A stretch of DNA of 64,000 nt from Hyphomonas adhaerens MHS-3 (lineage in GTDB: Bacteria > Pseudomonadota > Alphaproteobacteria > Caulobacterales > Hyphomonadaceae): positions 310,001 through 374,000 of the forward strand of contig NZ_ARYH01000001.1 in assembly GCF_000685235.1 (NCBI RefSeq), written 5' to 3'. Positions 49,934-59,068 of the stretch are shown here, one piece after another. The position numbers and the translations under genes were made by a program. Under the pieces are notes generated by a model that worked only from the letters and a program-made list of their open reading frames with translations, made no database searches and had not been told where the DNA came from. Every line of letters starts with the position of its first letter. Position 1 is the stretch's first letter.

Positions 49934-50728
49934 ATGCAACAGTATCTCGATCTTCTGCGGGACGCGCTCGAGAACGGCTTCGAACGAGGAGATCGGACAG
50001 GCACGGGCACACGGGCAGTCTTTGGCCGCCAGCTGCGCTTCAACCTCGAAGATGGTTTCCCGATGGTAACCACAAAGAAGCTGCACCTGCGCTCGATCAT
50101 CATCGAGCTGCTCTGGTTCCTGAAGGGCGATACCAACATCAAGTACCTGAAGGACAACAAGGTCTCGATCTGGGATGAGTGGGCCGACGAGAACGGCGAT
50201 CTCGGCCCGGTCTATGGCAAGCAGTGGCGCAGCTGGGCCGCACCGGACGGGCGGACAATCGACCAGATCCAGTGGGTGCTGGACGAGATCCGCACCAATC
50301 CGAATTCCCGCCGCCTGATCGTGTCCGCCTGGAACCCGGCCGATGTGAACGAGATGGCCCTGCCGCCCTGCCACTGCCTGTTCCAGTTCAATGTCATGGA
50401 CGGCAAGCTGAACTGCCAGCTCTACCAGCGCTCAGCCGACATTTTCCTCGGCGTGCCGTTCAACATCGCCTCCTATGCGCTGCTCACCATGATGATGGCC
50501 CGCGCGACCGGCCTGAAGCCGGGCGAGTTCATTCACACGTTCGGCGACGCCCATCTCTACCTGAACCATGTCGAACAGGCGGAGCTGCAGCTCTCGCGGG
50601 AGCCGCTGCCCCTGCCGACCATGCGCATGAATCCGGACAAGACGGACCTGTTCGGCTGGGAGTTCGAGGACTTTACGGTCGAGAACTACCAGGCCCACGC
50701 TCACATCAAGGCGCCGGTCGCAGTCTGA
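49934..50728 (+). CDS. thyA: Thymidylate synthase
   Basis: A 264-residue enzyme that methylates dUMP with methylene-tetrahydrofolate. Conserved blocks are [18 protein letters not shown] (residues about 19-36), the catalytic Cys in [13 protein letters not shown] (about 146), [23 protein letters not shown] (about 160-183) and [14 protein letters not shown]. All catalytic residues are visible. folA, which regenerates tetrahydrofolate, is 2 kb downstream. The 230 bases before it have no gene. Confidence 0.96.
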   Translation: MQQYLDLLRDALENGFERGDRTGTGTRAVFGRQLRFNLEDGFPMVTTKKLHLRSIIIELLWFLKGDTNIKYLKDNKVSIWDEWADENGDLGPVYGKQWRSWAAPDGRTIDQIQWVLDEIRTNPNSRRLIVSAWNPADVNEMALPPCHCLFQFNVMDGKLNCQLYQRSADIFLGVPFNIASYALLTMMMARATGLKPGEFIHTFGDAHLYLNHVEQAELQLSREPLPLPTMRMNPDKTDLFGWEFEDFTVENYQAHAHIKAPVAV

Positions 50729-50738
50729 TGACTCCAGC

Positions 50739-51092
50739 TTAGTCCTTCAGCGCCTGCCAGGCGTTCCAGGCATCGCCCGCATACATCAGGGCCGGGCCGC
50801 CGCCCATGTAGACCGTCATGCCAAGCGCTTCGGCGACTTCGCCATCGGTTGCGCCGAGGCGTTTCAGCGCCTTGGTGTGGAATCCGATACAGCCGTCGCA
50901 CTGTTTGGCGACGCCGATGGACAGCGCGATCAGTTCCTTGGTCTTCTTGTCGAGCGCGCCGTCTTCGAGGGCGGCTTTCGACATGGCGTTGAACTGGTTC
51001 ACCGTCTCTGCGGCGCCAGCGGACCGCAGCCCGCCAATGCCCTGGCTGATGGAGCCGGTAATGGCGGCAAAATCCTTGGTTCCCATGCTCAT
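50739..51092 (-). CDS. Carboxymuconolactone decarboxylase/AhpD-like protein
   Basis: A 117-residue protein of the CMD fold. The conserved AhpD-type CxxC with following His is CDGCIGFHTKALKRLG (about residues 65-80), preceded by KELIALSIGVA. Many such proteins are small peroxidase-like or alkylhydroperoxidase D-like helpers. The role is unknown. It converges on thyA with 10 bases between stops. Confidence 0.83.
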   Translation of the reverse strand: MSMGTKDFAAITGSISQGIGGLRSAGAAETVNQFNAMSKAALEDGALDKKTKELIALSIGVAKQCDGCIGFHTKALKRLGATDGEVAEALGMTVYMGGGPALMYAGDAWNAWQALKD

Positions 51093-51138
51093 GTTCGCTC
51101 CTGTCGTCTGTGCTGGTCTCTAGCTGGGAGCTTAAAGT

Positions 51139-51172
51139 GGCCTCATCAATAAGGGTTTAACCGGATGAGGCC
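51139..51172. promoter_or_regulatory. Inverted repeat in the SRAP/AhpD-like divergent gap
   Basis: GGCCTCATC (51139-51147) and GATGAGGCC (51164-51172) are exact 9-bp arms with a 16-base loop. The region lies between the two divergent starts at 51092 and 51227. Confidence 0.35.
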
Positions 51173-51226
51173 CGCAGCGGTCAGATCGCGATTGGCAGGC
51201 GCGCCGGGCACCTCTACGCTGCCGGC

Positions 51227-51916
51227 ATGTGCGGACGATTTTTCAGACATGGCGTGACCTGGGCGGAATATCACGCAGCCCTGTCGATCATCCAGCCGCT
51301 CGGCGTGGAGCCGCCGGAAGCGGCGTACAATATCGCGCCGACCCAATATGTCCCGATCATCCGCCTGACACCGGAGGGAGAGCCGGACCCGGCCGGATCC
51401 CGTCAGATGGCGCCGGCCATGTGGGGCCTCGTGCCCAGCTGGTGGCACCAGCCGCTGAAGGAGAAGAAATTCTCCACATTCAATGCCCGCGCCGAGGGCC
51501 TGCAGGAATCGAACACGTTCCGCGGCTCGTTCCGCCACCGGCGCTGCCTCGTGCCCGCCAGCGGCTTCTATGAGTGGACCGGGCCGAAGGGCAAACGCAC
51601 CCCCTTTGCGATCGGACTGCGCAACCGGCGCTGGTTCTGCTTTGCGGGCCTGTGGGACCGCGCCATGATCGACGGGTCGGAGATCGACAGCTTCACGATC
51701 ATCACGACCCAGCCGAACGATCTGATGGCCGGGCTGCACACGCGGATGCCGGTGATCATAGACCCGCAGAATTATTCGCGCTGGCTGACCGCTTCCACGC
51801 GGGAGGTGGAAAGACTGTTCGAGCCCTACCCCACCGACGCCATGCATGCCTGGCCCGTCGGCGCTGCGGTCGGCAATGTCCGCAACCAGGGCCCGCAACT
51901 GATCGAGGAAGTCTGA
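51227..51916 (+). CDS. SOS response-associated peptidase (SRAP/YedK/HMCES family)
   Basis: A 229-residue protein starting MCGRFFRHGVTWAEY. Cys2 is the residue that crosslinks to abasic sites in single-stranded DNA; the processed N terminus is therefore Cys. The family blocks FNARAEGLQESNTFRGSFRHRRCLVPASGFYEW (about residues 85-117) and HTRMPVIIDP with the active His (about 171) are present. The start at ATG 51227 is required for Cys2 to be at the N terminus. Confidence 0.92.
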   Translation: MCGRFFRHGVTWAEYHAALSIIQPLGVEPPEAAYNIAPTQYVPIIRLTPEGEPDPAGSRQMAPAMWGLVPSWWHQPLKEKKFSTFNARAEGLQESNTFRGSFRHRRCLVPASGFYEWTGPKGKRTPFAIGLRNRRWFCFAGLWDRAMIDGSEIDSFTIITTQPNDLMAGLHTRMPVIIDPQNYSRWLTASTREVERLFEPYPTDAMHAWPVGAAVGNVRNQGPQLIEEV

Positions 51917-51923
51917 GCGCGGG

Positions 51924-52595
51924 TCACAATTCCTTCGGGTCGGTCAGGCCAAGGTCCTCCCGCCGCCTGATGACAACCGAGACAATCACCGCCCCGACCA
52001 TCTTGCCGATCACGAAGACAATCCAGTTCCAGAAATGCAGGGAATTGCCAGGCTCGGCCCCGAATTCCATCTGCTTGGCAAGGTCTGCGCCGTAAAGAAA
52101 CACGGTCGTGTCCACCGGCGCCGCAAACAGGCTGGAGAGCAGGATCCGCGTCGACAGGCGGTATTTGGTGAAGGTGAACATCAGCCAGTCCACGCCTTCG
52201 GAAATGGCGAAGGCCACGCCGCTGGCCAATGCAATCACCGGCCAGGCGTAATAGAACGACCAGCCCACCGCGAGCGCCATGGCGATGAGCACCCGGTGGT
52301 GCATCTCGCGCTGAACGAAATCGCGCACAACGAACACCATGCCCGTCACCATTGTCATCGGGTGCAGCGACACGCCATGCGCGAACAGGGCGCTTTGATG
52401 CGGTTCGATGACCTGGAACTCGGGAATGACCCCGAACGACCAGTTCAGGAAGGGAATCAGGGCCACGTAAATAATGGCCCAGAAGCGCCCCTTGAGCATC
52501 CAGATCGCGCTGAATGTAAGCAGAAGCGCCACCAGCGCAGGCAACAGCTGCTCTGCGTGCCCGTTCGTAAGCACTGAAATCAAAGTATTAATCAC
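51924..52595 (-). CDS. VUT family putative queuosine-precursor transporter, GTG start
   Basis: A 223-residue membrane protein with about six helices starting at GTG 52595-52593 behind GGGGAG, which beats the longer frame at 52676. Conserved blocks AFAISEGVDWLMFTFTKYRLSTRILLSSLFAAPVDTTVFL (about residues 115-155) are typical of the YhhQ/VUT (DUF165) family. It is thought to import queuosine precursors or other small molecules. The C terminus is basic (VVIRRREDLG). Confidence 0.8.
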   Translation of the reverse strand: MINTLISVLTNGHAEQLLPALVALLLTFSAIWMLKGRFWAIIYVALIPFLNWSFGVIPEFQVIEPHQSALFAHGVSLHPMTMVTGMVFVVRDFVQREMHHRVLIAMALAVGWSFYYAWPVIALASGVAFAISEGVDWLMFTFTKYRLSTRILLSSLFAAPVDTTVFLYGADLAKQMEFGAEPGNSLHFWNWIVFVIGKMVGAVIVSVVIRRREDLGLTDPKEL

Positions 52596-52742
52596 GAAGC
52601 TCCCCGAATGGATCGCATTATTGGCAGGTGAGACTGAGTTGCAAGCCTTGCTTTTGCGCCCGCCTAGCGGCCACAACCTTCCGGTGCTGGGCCCACCCCC
52701 AACTCAACCCGACAGGAACCTCGCAACAAAGGTGTTGCCACC

Positions 52743-53282
52743 ATGCCGGACAATTTGAACGTCTGCCTTATCGCGGCCCGCGGCCGCAACAATGTGATCG
52801 GTAATGAGGGCGACCTGCCCTGGCGCCTGAAGGATGACCTGTCCTTTTTCAAGAAGGTCACCATGGGCTGCCCGATCCTGATGGGGCGCAAGACCTGGGA
52901 AAGCCTGCCATTCCGCCCGCTCAAAGGCCGCGAGAACATCGTGATGACGCGCGACTGGACCTATAACGCACCCGGCGCGCGGGTCTATTCGAGCTTCCCG
53001 GCCGCGATCAATGCCGCCCGGGCCGTCGCGGCCCGTGAAGGCGCCGGGTGCGTCTTCGTGATCGGCGGCGCCACGATCTACGACCTTGCCCTGCCCTATG
53101 CCGACCGGATCTTCATGACCGAAGTCGACGCCAATCCCGAAGGCGATGTCTTCTTCCCCGAGCTGCGCGGGAGCGAGTGGTCCAGCGAGACCCTGGCCAG
53201 CTACCCGGCAGGTGACGGCAACGACCATGCGTTTTCCATTGTGCGCATGGACCGGCAATTGGCGGTCTCGCCCCGGTCCTGA
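52743..53282 (+). CDS. folA: Dihydrofolate reductase
   Basis: A 179-residue enzyme that reduces dihydrofolate with NADPH. The conserved GNEGDLPWRLKDDLSFFKKVTMG (about residues 20-42), MGRKTWESLP (about 47-56) and VIGGATIYDLALPYADRIFMTEV (about 107-129) are all present. Its product supplies the cofactor for thyA, 2 kb away. Confidence 0.95.
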   Translation: MPDNLNVCLIAARGRNNVIGNEGDLPWRLKDDLSFFKKVTMGCPILMGRKTWESLPFRPLKGRENIVMTRDWTYNAPGARVYSSFPAAINAARAVAAREGAGCVFVIGGATIYDLALPYADRIFMTEVDANPEGDVFFPELRGSEWSSETLASYPAGDGNDHAFSIVRMDRQLAVSPRS

Positions 53283-53377
53283 CGGGCCTGCCTGCGAAAA
53301 CATTTGACACTCTGACTGCCAGATTGCAGTTTCGCTGACACGCGCATAGGGTGGCCTCCTTCTATGGGAGGAAAAAC

Positions 53378-54286
53378 ATGGAATATGAAACAGTCGCGAG
53401 CGGTCTCCGCTTTCCGGAAGGCCCGGTCGTCATGGCCGACGGCTCCATCATCGTGGTGGAGATCGAGAAGAAGTGCATCACGCGCTGCTGGGATGGCGGC
53501 AAGACCGAAGTGATCGCGACGCCCGGCGGCGGCCCCAACGGCCTCGCCATCGGGCCGGATGGCGCGCTCTGGGTCTGCAACAATGGCGGCTTCCTCTATC
53601 ACGAACAGGACGGCATGCTGATCCCCGGCAATTGCCCGCCGGACTATGATGGCGGCCGCATCGAACGGGTCGACCTGTCGACCGGCAAGGTCGAGCGCGT
53701 GCTGGACACGGTGGACGGCAACAAGCTGACCGGCCCGAACGACCTCGTCTTCGACAAGGCCGGCAATCTCTACTTCACTGACCATGGCAAGACCTATTCC
53801 CGTCACCGCGACTTTGGCGGGCTTTACTTCCTGGCGAAGGGCGCCAGCGAAGCGAAGGAGCTCGACTTCCACTATTCCAGCCCCAATGGCGTCGGCCTCT
53901 CGCCTGACGAGCAGACCGTCTACATGGCCGACACGATGACCGGCCGCATGTGGGCGTTCGACCTGGAAAGCCCCGGCGTGATCAAGCCAGCCAGCCCGCT
54001 GAATGGCGGCCGCGTCGTCGCCACCATGCCCGGCCTGCAATATTTCGACAGCCTCGGCATGACCGCGGCCGGGAATGTCTGTGTAGCAACCATCCTGAAT
54101 GGCGGCATCACCACGATCACACCCGAAGGTGAGTTCAGCCACATCGCCTTCCCGGACCTGCTGGTCACCAATATCGCCTTTGGCGGAGACGACATGCGCG
54201 ATGCCTACATCACGCTGTCGGGGACGGGAAACCTGATCAAATGCCGATGGCCGGAACCCGGCCTGACACTCAATTTCAACGCCTGA
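53378..54286 (+). CDS. SMP-30/gluconolactonase family protein
   Basis: A 302-residue beta-propeller protein starting at ATG 53378 behind GGGAGG. Metal-binding motifs include RFPEGPVVMADGS (Glu about residue 14), GPNDLVFDKAGNLYFTDHGKT (Asn and Asp about 127-145) and SSPNGVGLSPDEQTVYMADT (Asp about 176). It hydrolyses a lactone or related ester with Ca, Mg or Zn. The short frame before 53378 is not needed. Confidence 0.85.
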   Translation: MEYETVASGLRFPEGPVVMADGSIIVVEIEKKCITRCWDGGKTEVIATPGGGPNGLAIGPDGALWVCNNGGFLYHEQDGMLIPGNCPPDYDGGRIERVDLSTGKVERVLDTVDGNKLTGPNDLVFDKAGNLYFTDHGKTYSRHRDFGGLYFLAKGASEAKELDFHYSSPNGVGLSPDEQTVYMADTMTGRMWAFDLESPGVIKPASPLNGGRVVATMPGLQYFDSLGMTAAGNVCVATILNGGITTITPEGEFSHIAFPDLLVTNIAFGGDDMRDAYITLSGTGNLIKCRWPEPGLTLNFNA

Positions 54287-54308
54287 CCTGTCAGGCTGGG
54301 GGACGACA

Positions 54309-55385
54309 ATGCGATACCTGAGGCCGGTTCTGGTTATTCTGGCGCTGCTATTGGTGACCGGGGCAGTTGCCCGCACCGTATTCAGTGTACAGATCGGAGA
54401 AATGGCTTTCAGGAGCGCGGTCAAGAAGAATGCCGGGAAAAGCGCATTGGCAGACGTCCCGGATGGCCTGATGGTCGTCCTGGTCGGCACCGGCTCCCCC
54501 CTGCCTGACCCGAACCGGGCCGGCCCGATGACGGTCGTCGCGGCAGGCAATCGTGTCTTCATCGTCGATGCGGGTGCAGGTTCCGGCCGGAAATTCGGTG
54601 AGTTCTCCCTGCCCTGGGGCCGGGTGGAGGCGGCGTTCCTGACGCACTTCCATTCCGATCATATCGACGGGCTCGGCGAGGTCATGCTGCAGCACTGGGC
54701 CGCGGGCGGGGCCGATACGCCGCTGGCCCTCTACGGCCCGGAAGGTGTGGAACGGGTCGCGGCGGGCTTCAACGAGGCCTATGCGCAGGATGCGGTCTAC
54801 CGCATCGCGCATCATGGGGCCGAGGTCGTGCCGCCGTCCGGTGCAGGCGCAGAAGCCTTCCCCTTCACCACCGATGGCGGCGCCGTGCGCGTCTATGAGC
54901 GGGACGGCCTGATCATCACCGCCGTGCCGGTGGACCACAGCCCGGTGCATCCGGCGGTCGCCTACCGCTTCGACTACAAGGGCCGCTCGGTGACGATTTC
55001 GGGCGACACGAAGAAGGATCAGGCCCTGATCGATCTGGCGCGGAGCACGGACGTGCTGGTGCACGAGGCGCTGAACGATGAAATGGTCGGCGAGGTCGCC
55101 AGCCGGCTCGACACGCTCGGCGCCAAGCGTCTGGAAAAGATCATGAACGACATTCCGGATTACCACACCAGCCCCGTCCAGGCCGCGGAAGTGGCCAGCG
55201 AGGCCGGCGCAGGCCTGCTCGTCTTCAGCCACATCGTCCCGGCCCAGCCAAGCCGCCTCCTCTACCCCGCCTTCATGAAGGGCACGAAAAAAGCCTTCGA
55301 CGGCCCGATCCTGATGGGCGAAGACGGCATGGCGTTTGTCCTGCCGGCAGGCTCTGACAAGATCGAGCGCAGGCGGCTGGACTAG
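54309..55385 (+). CDS. MBL-fold metallohydrolase, membrane anchored
   Basis: A 358-residue protein with an N-terminal hydrophobic segment (residues 4-23). The zinc motif is HFHSDHIDG (about residues 117-125); other metal ligands are suggested by ISGDTKKD (about 233-240) and FSHIVPAQ (about 303-310). The layout is like arylsulfatase/RNase Z-type MBL hydrolases. It follows the SMP-30 gene by 22 bases and may be co-transcribed. The substrate is unknown. Confidence 0.83.
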   Translation: MRYLRPVLVILALLLVTGAVARTVFSVQIGEMAFRSAVKKNAGKSALADVPDGLMVVLVGTGSPLPDPNRAGPMTVVAAGNRVFIVDAGAGSGRKFGEFSLPWGRVEAAFLTHFHSDHIDGLGEVMLQHWAAGGADTPLALYGPEGVERVAAGFNEAYAQDAVYRIAHHGAEVVPPSGAGAEAFPFTTDGGAVRVYERDGLIITAVPVDHSPVHPAVAYRFDYKGRSVTISGDTKKDQALIDLARSTDVLVHEALNDEMVGEVASRLDTLGAKRLEKIMNDIPDYHTSPVQAAEVASEAGAGLLVFSHIVPAQPSRLLYPAFMKGTKKAFDGPILMGEDGMAFVLPAGSDKIERRRLD

Positions 55386-55717
55386 GCCGGGTCTGCCAGT
55401 GCGTCGGCGATGGCGCCCTGGTGCTGTTCGCCCCATTCGCAAAGCGGCACGAGGGTCTGGCTGAGGCTTTTGCCCAGAGGTGTCAGAGCATAGTCCACGC
55501 GCGGGGGCACTTCGCCGTGGTCGGTGCGGCTCACAAGGCCGTGGTATTCCATTTCCTTGAGCTGCTGGATCAGCATCTTGTCGCTGACGCCTTCAATGCT
55601 CCGCTTCAGCTCGCCATACCGCATCGGCTGCCGGGCCAGGAAGAACAGGATCAGAGGTTTCCACTTGCCGCCGATCAGGCGGAGCGCAGCGTCCAGTCCG
55701 CAGATAAAAGGTTTCAT
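55382..55717 (-). CDS. HxlR-family transcriptional regulator
   Basis: A 111-residue winged-helix protein. The start CGLDAALRLIGGKWKPLILFFLARQPMRYGELKRSIEGVSDKMLIQQLKEMEYHGLV is the HxlR signature. Cys8 (FICGLDAAL) is in the position of the redox-sensing Cys known from HypR/QorR-type members. It is divergent from the SDR gene, with 107 bases between, which contain repeated elements. Confidence 0.9.
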   Translation of the reverse strand: MKPFICGLDAALRLIGGKWKPLILFFLARQPMRYGELKRSIEGVSDKMLIQQLKEMEYHGLVSRTDHGEVPPRVDYALTPLGKSLSQTLVPLCEWGEQHQGAIADALADPA

Positions 55718-55742
55718 CGTTTCAGCCTCGCAAATTTTCTTT

Positions 55743-55781
55743 CATACTTACCAAATGGTGCATACTTGTCCAAAAGTAAGT
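55743..55781. promoter_or_regulatory. HxlR operator candidate: direct and inverted repeats
   Basis: CATACTTACCAAA (55743-55755) and CATACTTGTCCAAA (55761-55774) are near-direct repeats 18 bases apart. ACTTAC (55746-55751) and GTAAGT (55776-55781) are inverted. It lies between the two divergent starts, as expected for HxlR regulation. Confidence 0.6.
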
Positions 55782-55823
55782 GGCCGCCCAGCTAACCGTC
55801 TCCAACATGAAAGGAGATTGGAC

Positions 55824-56558
55824 ATGAAAAAGCTTGAAGGAAAAATCGCAGTCGTCACCGGAGGTGGTTCCGGGATCGGCTTCGCCACGGCCCGCCGGTT
55901 TATTGAGGACGGCGCCACCGTTTACCTGTTCGGACGCCGTCAGGATGTTCTGGATACGGCCGTCCGGGAATTGGGCCCGCAGGCCCACGCGGTCGCTGGC
56001 GATGTGACGCATCCGGAAGACCTCGACCGCCTGTACGATGCGATCGCAAAGGCGCACGGCCAGGTCGACATCGTGTTCGCCAATGCCGGACTGGGCGATC
56101 TGGCACCGCTCGGCGACATAACGCCTGAACAGTTCGACCGCACCTTCGGGGTCAATGTGAAGGGTACTCTGTTCACTGTACAAAAGGCCCTGCCGCTGCT
56201 GAAGCCCGGCAGTTCCATCATTCTCACCGGCTCAACCACTGGCGTACAAGGCACGCCCGCCTTCAGCGTCTACAGCGCATCGAAAGCGGCGGTCCGGAAC
56301 TTCGCCCGCAGCTGGGCGCAGGATCTCCGGGGCACCGGCATCCGCATCAATGTCCTGGTACCCGGCGGCACGGAAACCGAAACGGTCATGCGCGACATCG
56401 GTTCAGACGTGATGACGCAGATCGGCGCATCCAGCCCGCTCGAGCGTCTGGGGCAGCCGGACGAGACCGCTGCGGTCGCCGCCTTCCTCGCCTCGGCTGA
56501 CAGCAGCTACATGACCGGAAGCGAAGTGTTCGTGGATGGCGGCCTCGCCCAGGTTTGA
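55824..56558 (+). CDS. SDR family oxidoreductase (HxlR-linked)
   Basis: A 244-residue classic short-chain dehydrogenase: TGGGSGIG (about residues 12-19), NAG (about 85-87), catalytic Ser in [11 protein letters not shown] (about 136) and YSASK (YxxxK, about 149-153). ATG 55824 follows AAGGAG. It is divergent from the HxlR gene, and similar pairs respond to reactive quinones or aldehydes. The substrate is unknown. Confidence 0.88.
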   Translation: MKKLEGKIAVVTGGGSGIGFATARRFIEDGATVYLFGRRQDVLDTAVRELGPQAHAVAGDVTHPEDLDRLYDAIAKAHGQVDIVFANAGLGDLAPLGDITPEQFDRTFGVNVKGTLFTVQKALPLLKPGSSIILTGSTTGVQGTPAFSVYSASKAAVRNFARSWAQDLRGTGIRINVLVPGGTETETVMRDIGSDVMTQIGASSPLERLGQPDETAAVAAFLASADSSYMTGSEVFVDGGLAQV

Positions 56559-56634
56559 GCCGCCGCAGATCAACGGGGCTGGCCCCGGAACATGGCAGGC
56601 CTGCCGCCATGTCCGAAGACCGGCCCCGGACGGA

Positions 56635-57858
56635 CTAATCCTCGAACACAATCTCGGGTGGCGCCTTGGTTTCCAGCGTGTCGAGGCCGATGGCGACCTT
56701 GCGGGCAAGCTCGTGGAACGCCTGCGCGGTTTCTTCATCGCCGATGGCAGCGGGCACGCCCTTGTCGCCGCCTTCGCGGATGGCCTGCAGCATCGGCACT
56801 TCGGCGAGCAGCGGCAGGCCCAGCGCATCGGCCATGCGCTGGCCGCCGCCATGGCCCATCAGGTAATGCTTGTTGCCGGCCGGGTCCTGGAAATAGCTCA
56901 TCGTCTCGACAAGGCCGATCACCGGCACGGCGGTCTTGGTGAACATGGCCGCGCCGCGGCGCACGTCTGCGAGGGCCACTTCCTGCGGCGTCGTCACGAT
57001 CAGCGCGGCGGTGACCGGCACTTTCTGCGCGATGGTCAGCTGGGCATCGCCCGTGCCGGGCGGCGTGTCGATCACCAGCACGTCCAGCGGATCTTCCGGC
57101 GTGCCCCATTCGGCATCGTTCAGCATCTGCGTGATCGCCGACATGACGATCGGCCCGCGCCAGATCATCGGCGCATCCGGATCTGACAGATAGCCGATCG
57201 ACAGCGTCTTCAGCCCGTGCGCCTCGACCGGCACCAGTTTCTTGTTCTTCGACCCCTTCGGCTCGGCCCCCTGGGTGCCGAGCATGGTGGGAATGGACGG
57301 GCCGTAGACGTCGGCGTCCAGCAGGCCGACTTTCATGCCGGTTTTCGCGAGGGCGGCAGCCAGGTTCACCGAAACGGTGGACTTGCCGACCCCGCCCTTG
57401 GCGCTGGCGACGACCAGGATGCGGGAAATGCCGGGGATTTTCGCGACGCTCCCCTGCTGACGCTGCGGCGCGCCCTGCTGCATCGCCTCGTCCGACAGGC
57501 GCGCGCCTTTTTGCACGCGGCGCGGCGACGGGGTCAGGTTCAGCAGCTCTGAACGGCCTTTGGGCTGGCCCTTTGGCGCGGCGGGCGCATGCGTGTGCGT
57601 GCGGGGCGCGGCCCCCTGCTGGCGCTCTGCGGTCAGCACGGTGGTGACCGATTCCACCCCCGGAACGAGGCCCGCCTTGCCCTCGGCTTCCATCCGCAGC
57701 GCTTCGGCGCCCGCCGTATCGGCCGGGTCGGCGACGATCACCAGCACGGCGCGGCCGCTCTCATCGACGCTGACAGACTCCAGCCAGTCCGGGCTGCCAA
57801 GCGCCTTCATGACTGCATCTGCCTGTTTTTGCCGGGTTTTCCCCTTGGAACCGAACAT
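56635..57858 (-). CDS. apbC: Mrp/NBP35-family iron-sulfur cluster carrier ATPase
   Basis: A 407-residue protein. A DUF59-like N-terminal domain (about residues 1-80) and a Pro/Ala-rich linker precede the ParA-like ATPase. Walker A is ASAKGGVGKST (about 150-160), a deviant P-loop, and VIDTPPGTGDA (about 256-266) is Walker B region. The usual CxxC after MSYF is missing (MSYFQDPAGN, about 310), which I recall as the norm in alphaproteobacteria. It transfers [4Fe-4S] clusters. Confidence 0.88.
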   Translation of the reverse strand: MFGSKGKTRQKQADAVMKALGSPDWLESVSVDESGRAVLVIVADPADTAGAEALRMEAEGKAGLVPGVESVTTVLTAERQQGAAPRTHTHAPAAPKGQPKGRSELLNLTPSPRRVQKGARLSDEAMQQGAPQRQQGSVAKIPGISRILVVASAKGGVGKSTVSVNLAAALAKTGMKVGLLDADVYGPSIPTMLGTQGAEPKGSKNKKLVPVEAHGLKTLSIGYLSDPDAPMIWRGPIVMSAITQMLNDAEWGTPEDPLDVLVIDTPPGTGDAQLTIAQKVPVTAALIVTTPQEVALADVRRGAAMFTKTAVPVIGLVETMSYFQDPAGNKHYLMGHGGGQRMADALGLPLLAEVPMLQAIREGGDKGVPAAIGDEETAQAFHELARKVAIGLDTLETKAPPEIVFED

Positions 57859-57952
57859 GACCGCGACCCTCTATCCCTTGATGCCCCGAAAAGGGCATGC
57901 ACTTATTAGCAAAGCACCTATATGGAAGCGAACACGCGCAACAGGAGGGGCC

Positions 57953-59056
57953 ATGCCCTGGGATGATAAAACAAAAGGTAGCGGCCCATGGGGCGGCGGT
58001 GGCGACGACAAGGGAGGGGGCGACGGCAACTCCCCTTGGAAGCGCCCATCCGGCGGCAATGGCGGCGGTGACCTGGAAGACCAGATGCGCCGGATGCAGG
58101 AGCGTTTCCGCGGTCGCGGCAATGGCGGCGGCGGTGGCCGGCGCAAAGGCGGCGGCTCTGGCCCGAATTTCGGCCCGCTCGGCGTCCTTGTGCTCGCCGG
58201 CATCGCACTCATTGCCTGGCTGATGACGGGTGTCGTCGTGGTCGACGAAGGCTCGCGCGCCGCTGTGTTCCGTTTCGGCCAGTGGCAGACGAATTTCACG
58301 CCCGGCCTGCACTTCCACCTGCCTGCCCCGATCGAGACGCATGTCGTCATGCCGTCCGAGAAGCAGCAGGAAACGCAGATCGGCAACAACGCCAATGAAG
58401 CCCTGATGCTGACCGGCGACGAAAACATCGTCGACGTCCGCTTCCGCGTGTTCTGGTTCTACGATCCGGCCAATCCGGAGAATTTCATCCTCAACGTGGA
58501 TGGCGGCAGCGAGCTGCTGAAAGCCTCCGCCGAGAGCGTGATGCGCGAAGTGGTCGGCAAATCGGACCTGAATGACGTCATCACCACGGGCCGGACCACG
58601 ATCTCCGAACAGGTGAAGGCCCAACTGCAGGCCCTGATGAACGACTATCGCGCGGGTATTCAGGTGCAGAACGTCGAAATCCAGGAAGCGGCCGCCCCTG
58701 CGCAGGTGCGCCAGGCCTTTATCGACGTGGTCAATGCCGGGCAGGATGCCGAAAAGGCCATCCAGGAAGCCAACAAGTACGCCAACGACATCATCCCGCG
58801 TGCAGAAGGCCAGGCCCAGCAGGTGTTGCAAAACGCCGAAGCCTATCGCGAGCAGGTGATCGCCAATTCGACCGGTGAAGCCGCCCGCTTCACCTCCATC
58901 CTCGACGAATACCGCAAGGCACCTCAGGTGACCCGCGAGCGGATGTATCTCGAGACCATGGAACGCGTCCTTGGCAACACCGACAAGGTGATCCTCGATT
59001 CCGACTCCGGCGCGGTGCCATACCTGCCGGTCAACCCCAACCGCAGCAGCCAATAG
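57953..59056 (+). CDS. hflK: FtsH protease modulator HflK
   Basis: A 367-residue SPFH protein starting at ATG 57953 behind GGAGGGG. The N terminus is Gly-rich and cytoplasmic (MPWDDKTKGSGPWGGGG), followed by one transmembrane helix (about residues 78-98) and the band-7 domain with VDEGSRAAVFRFGQW. The C-terminal coiled region contains INAGQDAEKAIQEANKYANDI-like sequence. With HflC it forms a membrane complex around FtsH and modulates protease activity. Confidence 0.95.
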   Translation: MPWDDKTKGSGPWGGGGDDKGGGDGNSPWKRPSGGNGGGDLEDQMRRMQERFRGRGNGGGGGRRKGGGSGPNFGPLGVLVLAGIALIAWLMTGVVVVDEGSRAAVFRFGQWQTNFTPGLHFHLPAPIETHVVMPSEKQQETQIGNNANEALMLTGDENIVDVRFRVFWFYDPANPENFILNVDGGSELLKASAESVMREVVGKSDLNDVITTGRTTISEQVKAQLQALMNDYRAGIQVQNVEIQEAAAPAQVRQAFIDVVNAGQDAEKAIQEANKYANDIIPRAEGQAQQVLQNAEAYREQVIANSTGEAARFTSILDEYRKAPQVTRERMYLETMERVLGNTDKVILDSDSGAVPYLPVNPNRSSQ

Positions 59057-59068
59057 GAGCGATTCATC

